64,000 nt of DNA from Helicobacter bilis ATCC 51630 (GTDB lineage Bacteria > Campylobacterota > Campylobacteria > Campylobacterales > Helicobacteraceae), in NCBI RefSeq assembly GCF_000686565.1, contig NZ_JMKW01000003.1:1-64000 (forward strand). The letters are read 5' to 3'. Position numbers and translations under genes: made by a program. The notes beneath the pieces are model-generated. The model was not told the DNA's origin and did not search any database. It worked only from the letters and a program-made list of their open reading frames with translations. Positions 17,721 to 26,738 of this stretch are shown piece by piece (within the stretch, counting starts at the first letter, position 1; each line of letters opens with the position of its first letter).

Positions 17721-17749
17721 ATTATAAGATATTTTTGCAATAAAGTCAA
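17721..17749 (-). promoter_or_regulatory. Promoter of the Pro-His-Arg-Arg tRNA operon
   Basis: On the minus strand, TTGACT (17744-17749) and a perfect TATAAT (17721-17726) are separated by 17 bases. The predicted start is near 17714, about 10 bases before tRNA-Pro. This strength fits stable-RNA transcription. The remaining sequence to dxs (17750-18003) is AT-rich with no gene. The dxs promoter is probably within it, but I cannot place it. Confidence 0.85.
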
Positions 17750-18003
17750 GATATTTTTATGATTTTAAGTTTAGTTTTTTTGTTTGTTTTCAAATATTGT
17801 TTTATATAGGTATAGCAAAAACAAGTAGAGTTAGGCTTTTATGGAGAATCCGTGAGAGTTCGTTTCTATAGTAAAAAACATTTATACTATGTTTGTATCT
17901 GTTGTATTATATTTTTGCTCTCTCTCTGCAAAAATTCGAGTTTCTCGACAAACATAAAACTACAATATAACGCTATAATATCAAGGAACAAAAAGGAGAG
18001 ATA

Positions 18004-20436
18004 ATGCGGCAATCTATATCCACAACTAGCAATACGGCTTTACCTATTGATACACTTGTTAATACTCTTACTGATAATCTTGATATGCAAACTGATACTG
18101 CAAAGCAAGTAGCCACACCTTGTAGTATCACACAAAAACTACTCAATAATGAAGACATTCATCATTTATTGCCACATGTAAGCATAGCAGAGTTAAAAAG
18201 CATAGCAGAGTTAATACGACATAGAATCTTAGAAGTGGTGAGTAAAAATGGTGGACATTTAAGTTCTACGCTTGGAGCGGTTGAATTGATTGTAGGTATG
18301 CACTCGGTGTTTGACTGCTCTTTGCACCCATTTATTTATGATGTGAGTCATCAAGCCTATGCACATAAATTGCTTACAGGTAGGTATAAAGAGTTTGAGA
18401 GTTTGCGTCAAATTGATGGCATAAGTGGTTTTATCGCACCTTATGAAAGCAGTCTTGACTACTTTATAGCAGGGCATAGCTCGACTTCACTCTCCCTTGC
18501 AGTAGGTGCTGCTAAAGCTAAAAAGCTAAGAAATGATCCGCATAAGCCCATTGTAATGATAGGCGATGGCTCTATGAGTGCGGGGCTAGTCTATGAAGCG
18601 TTGAATGAATTAGGGGATTTAAAACTGCCTGTAATTATTATCTTAAATGATAATGAAATGAGTATTGCAAAGCCTATTGGTGCGATTTCTAAGATTCTAT
18701 CAAAAACGATTGCAAGTCCGCTGTATCAATCCATGAAAGAAAAAGTGAAAAAAATAGTGGATAAAATGCCAAATGGCACGACTTTTATCGCAAAACGATT
18801 TGAAGAGAGTTTTAAACTCATTACGCCCGGATTATTATTTGAAGAGTTTGGGATTGATTATATAGGACCAATTGATGGCAATAATATAGAAGAGGTTGTT
18901 ACTACGCTAAAAAATGTCGCCTACTTAAATCGTCCCGTATTGCTACATTGCCAAACCATAAAGGGCAAGGGCTATCAAATCGCTGAAGGTAAATATGAAA
19001 AATGGCATGGCGTTGCCCCATTTGACTTAAACACGGGACAAGCGATTGCAAAAAGTGTGATTAAAAGCCCAACCGCTGTGTTTAGTGATACGCTTTTAAG
19101 TATGGCTCAACAAAACGAAAAAATCGTAGGCGTAACCGCAGCTATGCCAAGTGGCACAGGGCTAGATAAACTCATGGATATAATGCCAGAGAGATTCTTT
19201 GATGTAGCAATCGCAGAACAACACGCAGTAACCTCTATGGCAGCTATGGCAAAGGAAGGCTTTAAGCCTTATATTGCTATCTATTCTACTTTTTTACAAC
19301 GAGCATTTGATCAGATTGTGCATGATACTTGCATTATGAAACTCCCTGTGGTATTTTGCATTGATAGAGCTGGGATTGTGGGAGAAGATGGTGAAACGCA
19401 TCAAGGCTTACTAGATATTGCCTATCTACAAAGCATACCAAATATAACTCTCATTGCCCCAAGGGATAATAATACACTTTCTTTGCAACTTGAATATTCA
19501 CAATATGTAACTTCACCGCTTGCTATCCGCTATCCTAGAGGGCAGTTTATGCTAGAAAAATGCTATATGCGTTTAGATTCTATTATAAAGGATTATGATA
19601 CAAAAGCAAGGCAAAATATAGAATCTAATAATTGTCATGTTGAGCGAAGCGAAATGTCTCAAAGTTTAGATTCTAATAAACACATAACAGAATCTACAAA
19701 AAGCACTAAAGAGACAACGCAAACAGATTCTAAAACAACCGCTTGTCATACTGAGCCTTTAGGCGAAGTATCTAACACGGAATCTAAAAAAGATTCAAAT
19801 AAAGATTTTTCGCTTTTGTCAAAAACTCAAAACGACAAGAATCTAGAACCTCAACCATTTGGGCGGGTGCAAGGCATTGGGGTGCAAGATAATGAGAATT
19901 TAGAATCTTGTAGAATAGTCCTGCAGAATCTTCATAACACACAAAACTATAACACACACCTAAAAGCACACAAAGCACAAATGCTATATGGTAGCTTAGT
20001 GCATACAAAAGATTCTATACAACATAACACAGAATCTAGCAGGAAAAAGATTCTACTCGTAGGTTATGGCAATGGTGTGGGTCGTATGCTTGATGTATGG
20101 CTTAGTTTGCTAATAGAGCATAATATTTATGCTTCACTGCTTGATATAATTAGCTTAAAGCCGCTTGATACTGATATGTTTGCTATGTGTTTGAGAGACT
20201 ATACGCATATTTTTGTTATGAGTGATAGTTATAAGCTAAATGGTGTTGGTGCATGTATCATGCAGTTTGCATTTAGTGAGTTAGAGCGTGGCAATCTAGC
20301 ACAGATTCCAAAGATTATAAGCTTTGAAATAGAAGATATTTTTGTCAAACACGGCAACACACAAAAGATTGAAAAACAGCTTAATATAGACACAGAAAGT
20401 TTGGTGTCTAAAGTTTTAGAATCAACCCACTTTTAA
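18004..20436 (+). CDS. dxs: 1-deoxy-D-xylulose-5-phosphate synthase with repeat-derived insert
   Basis: This thiamine-diphosphate enzyme condenses pyruvate and glyceraldehyde 3-phosphate, the first step of the MEP isoprenoid pathway. Motifs: GGHLSSTLGAVEL (near 80), GHSSTSLSLA (157), ThDP-binding GDGSMSAG (187), catalytic Glu in AEQHAV (about 403), and DRAGIVGEDGETHQG (about 455). It has 810 residues against about 620 in the family. Two things explain the excess. One is an extra 40-45 residue Thr/Asp-rich N-terminus. The other is an insert of about 140 residues (540-680) made of two family-1 arms, one right arm and a family-2 unit, between the pyrimidine-binding domain and the C-terminal domain. 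The C-terminal domain resumes at KKILLVGYGNGVGRML. Confidence 0.95.
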   Translation: MRQSISTTSNTALPIDTLVNTLTDNLDMQTDTAKQVATPCSITQKLLNNEDIHHLLPHVSIAELKSIAELIRHRILEVVSKNGGHLSSTLGAVELIVGMHSVFDCSLHPFIYDVSHQAYAHKLLTGRYKEFESLRQIDGISGFIAPYESSLDYFIAGHSSTSLSLAVGAAKAKKLRNDPHKPIVMIGDGSMSAGLVYEALNELGDLKLPVIIILNDNEMSIAKPIGAISKILSKTIASPLYQSMKEKVKKIVDKMPNGTTFIAKRFEESFKLITPGLLFEEFGIDYIGPIDGNNIEEVVTTLKNVAYLNRPVLLHCQTIKGKGYQIAEGKYEKWHGVAPFDLNTGQAIAKSVIKSPTAVFSDTLLSMAQQNEKIVGVTAAMPSGTGLDKLMDIMPERFFDVAIAEQHAVTSMAAMAKEGFKPYIAIYSTFLQRAFDQIVHDTCIMKLPVVFCIDRAGIVGEDGETHQGLLDIAYLQSIPNITLIAPRDNNTLSLQLEYSQYVTSPLAIRYPRGQFMLEKCYMRLDSIIKDYDTKARQNIESNNCHVERSEMSQSLDSNKHITESTKSTKETTQTDSKTTACHTEPLGEVSNTESKKDSNKDFSLLSKTQNDKNLEPQPFGRVQGIGVQDNENLESCRIVLQNLHNTQNYNTHLKAHKAQMLYGSLVHTKDSIQHNTESSRKKILLVGYGNGVGRMLDVWLSLLIEHNIYASLLDIISLKPLDTDMFAMCLRDYTHIFVMSDSYKLNGVGACIMQFAFSELERGNLAQIPKIISFEIEDIFVKHGNTQKIEKQLNIDTESLVSKVLESTHF
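19632..19908 (+). repeat. Composite of family-1 and family-2 repeats inserted in frame in dxs
   Basis: Left arm 19632-19659 is read as CHVERSEMS. Left arm 19743-19773, with core GCC-TTTA-GGC, is read as CHTEPLGEVS. Right arm 19803-19838 is read as DFSLLSKTQNDK. The family-2 unit 19861-19908 is read as RVQGIGVQDNENLES. Linkers are ESN/DSN/ESK types encoded at AGAWTCT sites. All are open in the dxs frame. Confidence 0.9.
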
Positions 20437-20677
20437 TTAAAATATACCTAAATATACTACGAGATTTAAAGATTATTCGAATCTAAGTATTTATTACATT
20501 AGAATCTCACTGAAATTCTAATGAAATTATTTTTTTAGACTCTATGCTGGATATTTTTGCGACAAAATCCAATAAACTAGAATTAAAAGATTAAATCAAT
20601 ATTCTTTATGTTATAGTGTGAAACCCAATCAAAATAAAAAATTATACACGATTTAATAATACTTCTTTTGTTTTTAT

Positions 20678-20683
20678 TATAAT
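20678..20683 (+). promoter_or_regulatory. Likely -10 element of the phase-variable FkbM gene
   Basis: A perfect TATAAT lies 46 bases upstream of ATG 20730 in an AT-rich context. There is no obvious -35 box, as is usual for Helicobacter promoters. The remaining sequence 20437-20677 after dxs contains no gene that I can support. Confidence 0.45.
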
Positions 20684-20729
20684 AGAATCTTTATTCTAAA
20701 ATTCATTAATTTTCATAAAAAGGATAGCA

Positions 20730-21517
20730 ATGTCAAAAGATTTAATTATAAAAGTAGAATATGGTGGATTGGGCGATCACTTATTTTTCAGTCATATACC
20801 TCGTATTGCAAAGTTAGGCAATACAAATGGGGGGGGGGGGTAACCCATGTGTTTGAGTTTGGATCGCGATATGGCGAAGACAGCGTGGCGTTTGCAAAAA
20901 CACTTGCTAAAAATAATTTAAATGCTTGTATATGGAGTTTTGAGTGCAATGAAAATACATTGCCTACTTGTCGCCGCAATGTTTCACTCTATTCAAACAT
21001 AACATTAACAGAAGCCGCAGTATCACAAAGTGATGATTATATTAGTTTTTATCCCATTAATGCACAGCATACAAATACAACTCACTCTGATGGCAATCAA
21101 GGTGCAAGCTCTACACTCAAGGCTTCTGGTAAGTATTCTATAGAAGATTATGTGCAAGATGAAGTGCGTGTAAAATCTGTGCGACTGGATACTTTTATGC
21201 AGCAAAATAATATCCCGTGTATTGATATTTTATGGATGGATATACAAGGTGGGGAGCTTGAAGCACTAAAGGGGCTAGGTGAAAGAATTCATAATGTAAA
21301 ACTCATTTACACAGAAGTTGAATTTATGGAGTTATATGAAAATCAACCCTTATTTGATGATATAAAGTGCTATCTTGAAGCAAGAGATTTTATTTTCTTG
21401 GGACTTGTTGGTGCAAGCGAATATTTTGCTAATGCCCTTTTCATACAAACGAAATACTATAATGATAATGTAAAAGCAGTATTAGAAAATTACAAAACAC
21501 AACAATGGCTTGTGTAA
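20730..21517 (+). CDS. Phase-variable FkbM-family methyltransferase (OFF: 12-G tract)
   Basis: ATG 20730, with AAAAGGA before it, opens a 37-codon frame, IIKVEYGGLGDHLFFSHIPR then IAKLGNTN, that runs into 12 G and stops at TAA 20841-20843. One extra G (or two fewer) would join it to the frame that runs to 21517. That frame encodes a complete FkbM-type SAM methyltransferase: VFEFGSRYGEDSVAFAK (SAM motif I), SFECNENTLPTC, VKSVRLDTFM, ILWMDIQGGELEALKG. The gene is therefore switched OFF as sequenced. The leader resembles the N-terminus of a sugar-transferase family (YGGLGDHLF) rather than of an FkbM protein, so the gene may be a chimera. Neighbours are glycosyltransferases, which suggests surface glycan methylation. 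Confidence 0.85.
20829..20840 (+). repeat. Poly-G contingency tract, 12 G
   Basis: Twelve consecutive G residues sit inside the coding start of the FkbM gene. The register places TAA directly after the tract. Such tracts change length by slipped-strand mispairing and switch genes on and off in Campylobacter and Helicobacter. Confidence 0.95.
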
Positions 21518-21812
21518 AAATGTAAGTAAATTCTGTATCAAGTTTAAATGAGTGGCAAGATGATGGATTTCGTTTTAATCATCGAATCTTACACCCATTT
21601 TATTCCTATTTTATTTGTATAATTCTATATATTCACAGGTGCAAATAGGCTGTAATCACAACATATAGCGTCATGTCCATTCACTCAATCATATCAACAA
21701 AAAAATCAATATGTTAATTCAATCCCAGCACAAGCAAATAAAGACAACAACAACTTTACATTTTTATCATACAATGCAATGCTAGAGATAATGGCAACAA
21801 AATAGGTAGATA

Positions 21813-23108
21813 ATGACAACAAAACATGGCACAAAACGCAAGGTATATGACTATACACATAGAGTTCAAACGCTAGATTCTATAAATTATCTTAAACTAC
21901 ATGCGACTTTTTGCCTTATTTTACTACTTGATGTAGCCTTGCTTTGCTTTATGACTAGCCAAACGAGTATATATATTAGAGAAGCACATGATTTTTTTAA
22001 TAAAGATTCTCTTCCAAGCTATCTTGCAAATATCGGCGTATCTTTTATGCAACACTTTTTTCATAATCCATTGTTCAATGATTATGGTATGCGTCTGCCT
22101 TTTATATGTCTGCATATACTTAATTGCATACTGATGTATAGCATTTCATTACATATCTTGCATAAAAGTAGCGATTCGATTGTATGTGTGCTACTTTTTA
22201 TGGCGATACCGGGCGTATCAGCCCAAGCTTTAGTTCTCTCTTACATGGGGATTTTAACACTTTTATGCTTACTTATTGTGTATTTTCAAGTGCGTTACAA
22301 ACGCATTGCTTATGAGTTATTTATCATTGCTGTATTTTTAGATTCTGGTGCGGCGATCTTGTGCTTAGCTCTCTTTTTTTACGCACTCTTAAAGCGAAAA
22401 GCCTATACAATGGTTTTTAGTATGATATGTTTTGGTGTTAATATGTATCAATTTGCACCTATACATGGTGTCCCAAATTCATATTTTTTTGATACTTTGG
22501 GGCTTATGTCGCTGGTTTTTACGCCTGTATTGTTTGTATATTATGTCGCTGCTACTTATAGCTACACTTTTAAAAAGTCCCCATTATTATTGCATCTCAT
22601 ACCATTTGTTGGATTTTTATTCATCATGCTGTTTTCAACACGGCAAAAGATTGAAATTGAGAGTTTTTTGCCGCCATTATGCGTTGGGATTCCATTTTTT
22701 ATGCAAAAGATTCTCTTTGACTTGCGTTCTCGTTTGCCACAATTTAGAATGCGATATAAGATTCGCATTTATGGGCTTATTTTATTTTTACTATTTGGAA
22801 ATATAGCTCTTTTTGGAAATAAAATTACCTATTATATAAGTAATGTGCAACATAACTTTGCCTATTCGTTTTATGAAGCAAAAGATATAGCAAAGGAATT
22901 GTATAAGCGAAATATAACACATGTCAATGTGCCAAATAGTGATTTAGCCCTGCGGCTTAACTTTTATGGTATCAATACAGACATAAAAGACAATCTGCCA
23001 AAATACACACTCATAGCAAACAATAAAGGCTCTATCATAATAACTTATGGCAACACTAAAGTTGCGCAATACGCCCTTATTCCCTATAAAACCACGCATA
23101 AAAAGTAG
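21813..23108 (+). CDS. Polytopic membrane protein, ArnT/PMT-like glycosyltransferase
   Basis: A 431-residue protein with about ten membrane segments. A first helix (LHATFCLILLLDVALLCFMT) is followed by a periplasmic loop, YIREAHDFFNKDS, whose acidic residues resemble the lipid-sugar binding loop of GT39/ArnT-type enzymes. The C-terminal 60 residues are soluble (ITHVNVPNSDLALRLNFYG). The family would transfer sugars from a lipid carrier to lipid A or other acceptors on the periplasmic side. The assignment rests on overall topology and the first loop, so it is moderate. It lies between the FkbM gene and convergent GT9 genes, in a surface-carbohydrate neighbourhood. The gap 21518-21812 shows nothing clear. 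Confidence 0.65.
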   Translation: MTTKHGTKRKVYDYTHRVQTLDSINYLKLHATFCLILLLDVALLCFMTSQTSIYIREAHDFFNKDSLPSYLANIGVSFMQHFFHNPLFNDYGMRLPFICLHILNCILMYSISLHILHKSSDSIVCVLLFMAIPGVSAQALVLSYMGILTLLCLLIVYFQVRYKRIAYELFIIAVFLDSGAAILCLALFFYALLKRKAYTMVFSMICFGVNMYQFAPIHGVPNSYFFDTLGLMSLVFTPVLFVYYVAATYSYTFKKSPLLLHLIPFVGFLFIMLFSTRQKIEIESFLPPLCVGIPFFMQKILFDLRSRLPQFRMRYKIRIYGLILFLLFGNIALFGNKITYYISNVQHNFAYSFYEAKDIAKELYKRNITHVNVPNSDLALRLNFYGINTDIKDNLPKYTLIANNKGSIIITYGNTKVAQYALIPYKTTHKK

Positions 23109-23464
23109 GGATAGATTCTTATGTGATTTTACCTTGTAGTTAAATAGAATCTTTAGAGGTTATGCAAGTGTTATTGTGTAATCTTAATTTATCTCAGTTT
23201 TTCATGCTCCAATCCCCTAGTCTAATACTAAGAAAATATCGTTTTTACTCTTTATGCAACCCTTTAAAACTTAATCAAACATATTCTTATAAGAAAGTAT
23301 TGAAAGTAGTGTAATTTTGCCTTATCAATATGTTTTTTAGTTATAACAAATATATGAAAGATTAATAGAATTATGTAAAACTTTTAATGTAGGGCTTTGG
23401 AGTATTGATACTTTTTTGCATTGGTTTTTTAGGTGTTTGTAAGGTTAAGATATTAGTAGGGTAA
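23109..23464. other. Gene-free AT-rich interval
   Basis: 356 bases between two convergent genes. I see no reading frame with coding character, no strong hairpin with a T-run, and no family-1 or family-2 repeat. Confidence 0.6.
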
Positions 23465-24805
23465 TTACCCTCTCTCATCAATAATACTTGCTTGTCTTGT
23501 GTATGTAAGGCTAGATTCTGTAATATCTAATCTTTGGTTTGGTTGTGTGGTTTTAGAATCTTGCAAATTTTTAGAATCTTGTAAGTTAGCAGAATTACTC
23601 GCATATTTAGAATCTTTTGTATTTATAGAATCTTGTGTAATTTTTGAGTTTTGTAGATTGTTAGAATCTTGTATAATGTCTGTATTAGATTCTGTGTCTG
23701 CTTGTGATATTGGCGTGCTTAGATTCTGCAATAAAATCTGCTCATCTAAGAAGAATTTTGCCTGCAATATGGCTAATACAATATCAGGTGTAATGCTATC
23801 CATATTCAATCCATAGTCGCTATACTCATGAGAATCTTTTGGGTTAAACAGACCAAAAGGTGTGCAAATCACATGCTTTTTATTTTGACCGATGGGGGCA
23901 TATCGGTGCGGATTTATCGTATTTTTATACGGGAATATTGAAAAGGTGCTAGTATCAAGTGCAGCGGCGGCGTGTAAAAGCGTGTTATTATTAGCGATAA
24001 AAAGGCTACTTAGGTGGATTAAGGCTAGGACTTGTGTGATAGTATTTGTTTTTGTCGTGCTATCTTGTGCTGTGCTAGAAAAAAGATTTTTTTGTGAGAG
24101 ATTTGGGAATTGTGAAAGCATAGCTTGATAACCCTGCATTTCATCAATTGGGGCTAGTATCAATACATTATGAAACTTAGCAATGGCATTTGCAATGGTG
24201 AAGAAATGCCTACTCTTCCAGCCTAGCTCTTGCAATCCATAACTTGGGCAGATTGTAATATAGCTAGTGTCTAGATCTGTGTCAAACTTCTGTGCGATAA
24301 TCTCTTGGGCGGTGGCTATATCGCTTAGTTTGAGATATAGCTTTGGATATATGAATTGTTTGCATTGCAGAAATCGCAGTAAATCAAAGTTATATTCAGC
24401 TTCATGTTTGTTATTTAATGTGCGTTTCTGCTTAATCTTATAGTTAAAAAGAAGTGAATAAAAGTGTGAAAATACACCTATTCTAGCTTTAATCCCAGCA
24501 CGAAATAATGCTATTGTGCTTTTTTTATCAGCTACAAGTGAAAGTGAAATATTAATCTTTGCATTTTTTAAGGATTTTGCTAGATTTGGGTCTGTGTCAA
24601 TGCAAAAAATCTTGTGTATATGTGGATTATTTTGAAAAAAGTCCTGCATACTTGAGTGCAAAAGAAAGCTAATTTTAGAGTTTGGAAACTCATTTGCAAG
24701 GGCACTTATGCAATGCAAGGAGAGTATAAGACTTGCACCATTTTTATACTCATTGCAATGAACGAGTAGAAAATGATAAGGGTTGTTTGTATTTAGTGTG
24801 AGCAT
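23465..24805 (-). CDS. Glycosyltransferase family 9 (heptosyltransferase-like) with repetitive tail
   Basis: A 446-residue protein. The first 350 residues follow the GT9/ADP-heptose transferase plan: NPYHFLLVHCNEYKNGASL at the N-terminus, LVADKKSTIALFRAGIKARIG in the middle, TICPSYGLQELGWKSRHF opening the second Rossmann domain, and LSSLFIANNNTLLHAAAAL for the nucleotide-sugar site. The last 80 residues are a low-complexity tail of QDSNNL/QDSKNL/KDSKYA-like units, encoded by degenerate repeats of TTAGAATCTTG. It probably adds a sugar to lipooligosaccharide core or another surface glycan, but the exact donor cannot be told. It lies 12 bases downstream of aroK. Confidence 0.8.
   Translation of the reverse strand: MLTLNTNNPYHFLLVHCNEYKNGASLILSLHCISALANEFPNSKISFLLHSSMQDFFQNNPHIHKIFCIDTDPNLAKSLKNAKINISLSLVADKKSTIALFRAGIKARIGVFSHFYSLLFNYKIKQKRTLNNKHEAEYNFDLLRFLQCKQFIYPKLYLKLSDIATAQEIIAQKFDTDLDTSYITICPSYGLQELGWKSRHFFTIANAIAKFHNVLILAPIDEMQGYQAMLSQFPNLSQKNLFSSTAQDSTTKTNTITQVLALIHLSSLFIANNNTLLHAAAALDTSTFSIFPYKNTINPHRYAPIGQNKKHVICTPFGLFNPKDSHEYSDYGLNMDSITPDIVLAILQAKFFLDEQILLQNLSTPISQADTESNTDIIQDSNNLQNSKITQDSINTKDSKYASNSANLQDSKNLQDSKTTQPNQRLDITESSLTYTRQASIIDERG
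23553..23690 (-). repeat. Degenerate tandem repeats built on AGAATCTTG
   Basis: Six AGAATCT copies lie within about 140 bases, mostly as TTAGAATCTTG or ATAGAATCTTG spaced 15 to 30 bases apart. On the coding strand they give xDS(K/N) repeats in the tail of the GT9 protein. The spacing is irregular, so it is a degenerate rather than an exact tandem array. Confidence 0.75.
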
Positions 24806-24817
24806 GAATATGCCTTT

Positions 24818-25336
24818 TTATTGTGGGTGTATGGGTTTTGTGTGCAGTAGAGATATGATTCTATCAACTATTGCTTGTGTATCTTGTCTAGAATCTATAA
24901 TGTAATCACATGAGTTTTCATATATTTTAATGCGTTCATTATAGAGATCTTTGGCTGTAGATATGTCATCAAATAGAGGTCGTGTGTTTTCTTTTGTGGC
25001 TTCTTTTTCTTTTAAAATGCGTTGTGTGATTGTATCAAAATCGCTTTGCAAATAGAAACATACACCAAGCCCTCTTACATTATTAAAGATTGGCATACCA
25101 CCACCTGTTGCGATAATATACCCTTTTTGTGTGGAAAAAGATTCTATAAAAAGAGATTCTAAATGGCGGAAATATGCTTCGCCTTTATATGTAAAAATAT
25201 CTTTAATACTGCTTTTTTCTTTCTTCGCTATATATGTATCACTATCTATAAAGGGCATATTTAGGGCTGTTGCAAGTAGCTTTGCTATGGTGCTTTTACC
25301 GCTACCCATAAAGCCTATTAAGATGATATTATCCAT
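24818..25336 (-). CDS. aroK: Shikimate kinase
   Basis: A 172-residue P-loop kinase that phosphorylates shikimate in aromatic amino acid synthesis. Walker A is GFMGSGKSTIAK (residues 8-19). The shikimate-binding Asp is in FIDSDTYI (about 32). AYFRHLE carries the conserved Arg (about 57) and IIATGGG (about 77-83) is the glycine motif. NTRPLF supplies the lid Arg. Length is normal for the family. It is probably cotranscribed with the GT9 gene. Confidence 0.95.
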   Translation of the reverse strand: MDNIILIGFMGSGKSTIAKLLATALNMPFIDSDTYIAKKEKSSIKDIFTYKGEAYFRHLESLFIESFSTQKGYIIATGGGMPIFNNVRGLGVCFYLQSDFDTITQRILKEKEATKENTRPLFDDISTAKDLYNERIKIYENSCDYIIDSRQDTQAIVDRIISLLHTKPIHPQ

Positions 25337-25435
25337 TGCTTGTCTCTCTTTTGTTTTATTAAAGCGTTTTTCGTGGTGGTTTTAATTGAAGTATTATAAC
25401 AAATATTTGGGGTTATATGATGAAGAACAAGCATA

Positions 25436-26563
25436 CTACACATACACCCTTGCGACGCGTTTTGATACTGCACAGATAAGCTCATAATTAATCGTGCCTA
25501 TGTGTGCGGCTAGCTCATCTACGCTAAGAATATTGCCAAAATCATCATAGCCAAACAACACAGCACAATCTCCCACTTTCACTTCTTCTATATCGCTCAC
25601 ATCAACCATGCATTGATCCATGCAAATATTGCCTATAACCCTTGCTCTTTTACCGCGTATTAAAACTTCTGCTTTATTAGATAAAAGTCGCATATATCCA
25701 TCAGCATAGCCCACTGGTAATGTAGCGATTTTAGTTTTCTTATGTGTGATAAAAGTGCCACCATAACTCACACATTCATTCGCATCAACCTCTTTGATAT
25801 GCACGATATGCGCCCTAAAACTCATAACAGGTTTTAACTCTAACCCTTGCATATCCATCGCAAAAGATGGCTTTAAACCATAGGCGATGATTCCAAGTCT
25901 TACCATATCTAAATGCGTTTTACTTGCATTCATAATGCTTGCACTATTGGCACAATGCAGTAGTGTATCTTGATGCTTAGGAAGCAAAGATACAAAAGCA
26001 CAAAATCGTTCATGCTGCAGATTCAAATATCCCAAATCACAATCTGCACTCGCAAAATGCGTAAAGATACCGCGTATAAAAACATTTGGTAGCTTTGCTA
26101 TCTCATGGATTTCATTGAGACTTTTTGAATCGCATTGATAGCCAATTCGATTCATACCAGTATCAAGCTTGATATGTATTTTTGCTTGTTTATTCTGTCT
26201 TTTTGCGCTTTTATTTAGCTCTCTTGCCATGTCTATATCATATACGCATAGCTCAATGTCATGCTTAATCGCCCCATCAACGACAGAAGGCGGCGTATAT
26301 CCCAAGACTAGAATCTTGGCTTGTGCTAAATGCTCTCTTAGCTCCATTGCCTCATCAAAAGTGGCAACACCTACTTGATAGATTCCGTGTGTTAGGGCGA
26401 GTTTTCCCAACTTTAATGCACCATGTCCATACGCATCAGCCTTTAGGACTAGCATTAAATGCGTGCGTTGTGGCACATATTCGCGTATCAGCTTTAGATT
26501 ATGTAGAAAATGGTCTGTATGAATATTTGCATAGACATAACGCTTTAAATCTTTATGTGCCAT
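25436..26563 (-). CDS. alr: Alanine racemase
   Basis: A 375-residue PLP enzyme that makes D-alanine for peptidoglycan. The PLP lysine is in MLVLKADAYGHGALKLG (about residues 37-53). The catalytic Tyr region is CVSYGGTFITHKKTK (about 262-276), followed by LPVGYADGYMR. GNICMDQCMVDVSD is the conserved C-terminal domain block. Length is normal. It lies about 100 bases downstream (in its own direction) of the divergent nikR control region and looks monocistronic. Confidence 0.96.
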   Translation of the reverse strand: MAHKDLKRYVYANIHTDHFLHNLKLIREYVPQRTHLMLVLKADAYGHGALKLGKLALTHGIYQVGVATFDEAMELREHLAQAKILVLGYTPPSVVDGAIKHDIELCVYDIDMARELNKSAKRQNKQAKIHIKLDTGMNRIGYQCDSKSLNEIHEIAKLPNVFIRGIFTHFASADCDLGYLNLQHERFCAFVSLLPKHQDTLLHCANSASIMNASKTHLDMVRLGIIAYGLKPSFAMDMQGLELKPVMSFRAHIVHIKEVDANECVSYGGTFITHKKTKIATLPVGYADGYMRLLSNKAEVLIRGKRARVIGNICMDQCMVDVSDIEEVKVGDCAVLFGYDDFGNILSVDELAAHIGTINYELICAVSKRVARVYV

Positions 26564-26738
26564 TGTGTTGCTTTCGTGGTTTGATAATATCTTGTAATTT
26601 TACTTAAAACTTTGCTAAGTGTTGTTAGCTTTTCATTTGTAATATAGCTATGAAATATTTAATTTATATAGAGTTTGCTATAATTATGCAAGTTTTTGAG
26701 TGATTTGTAAACTAGATTCTAAATAAAATGAGATAGAT

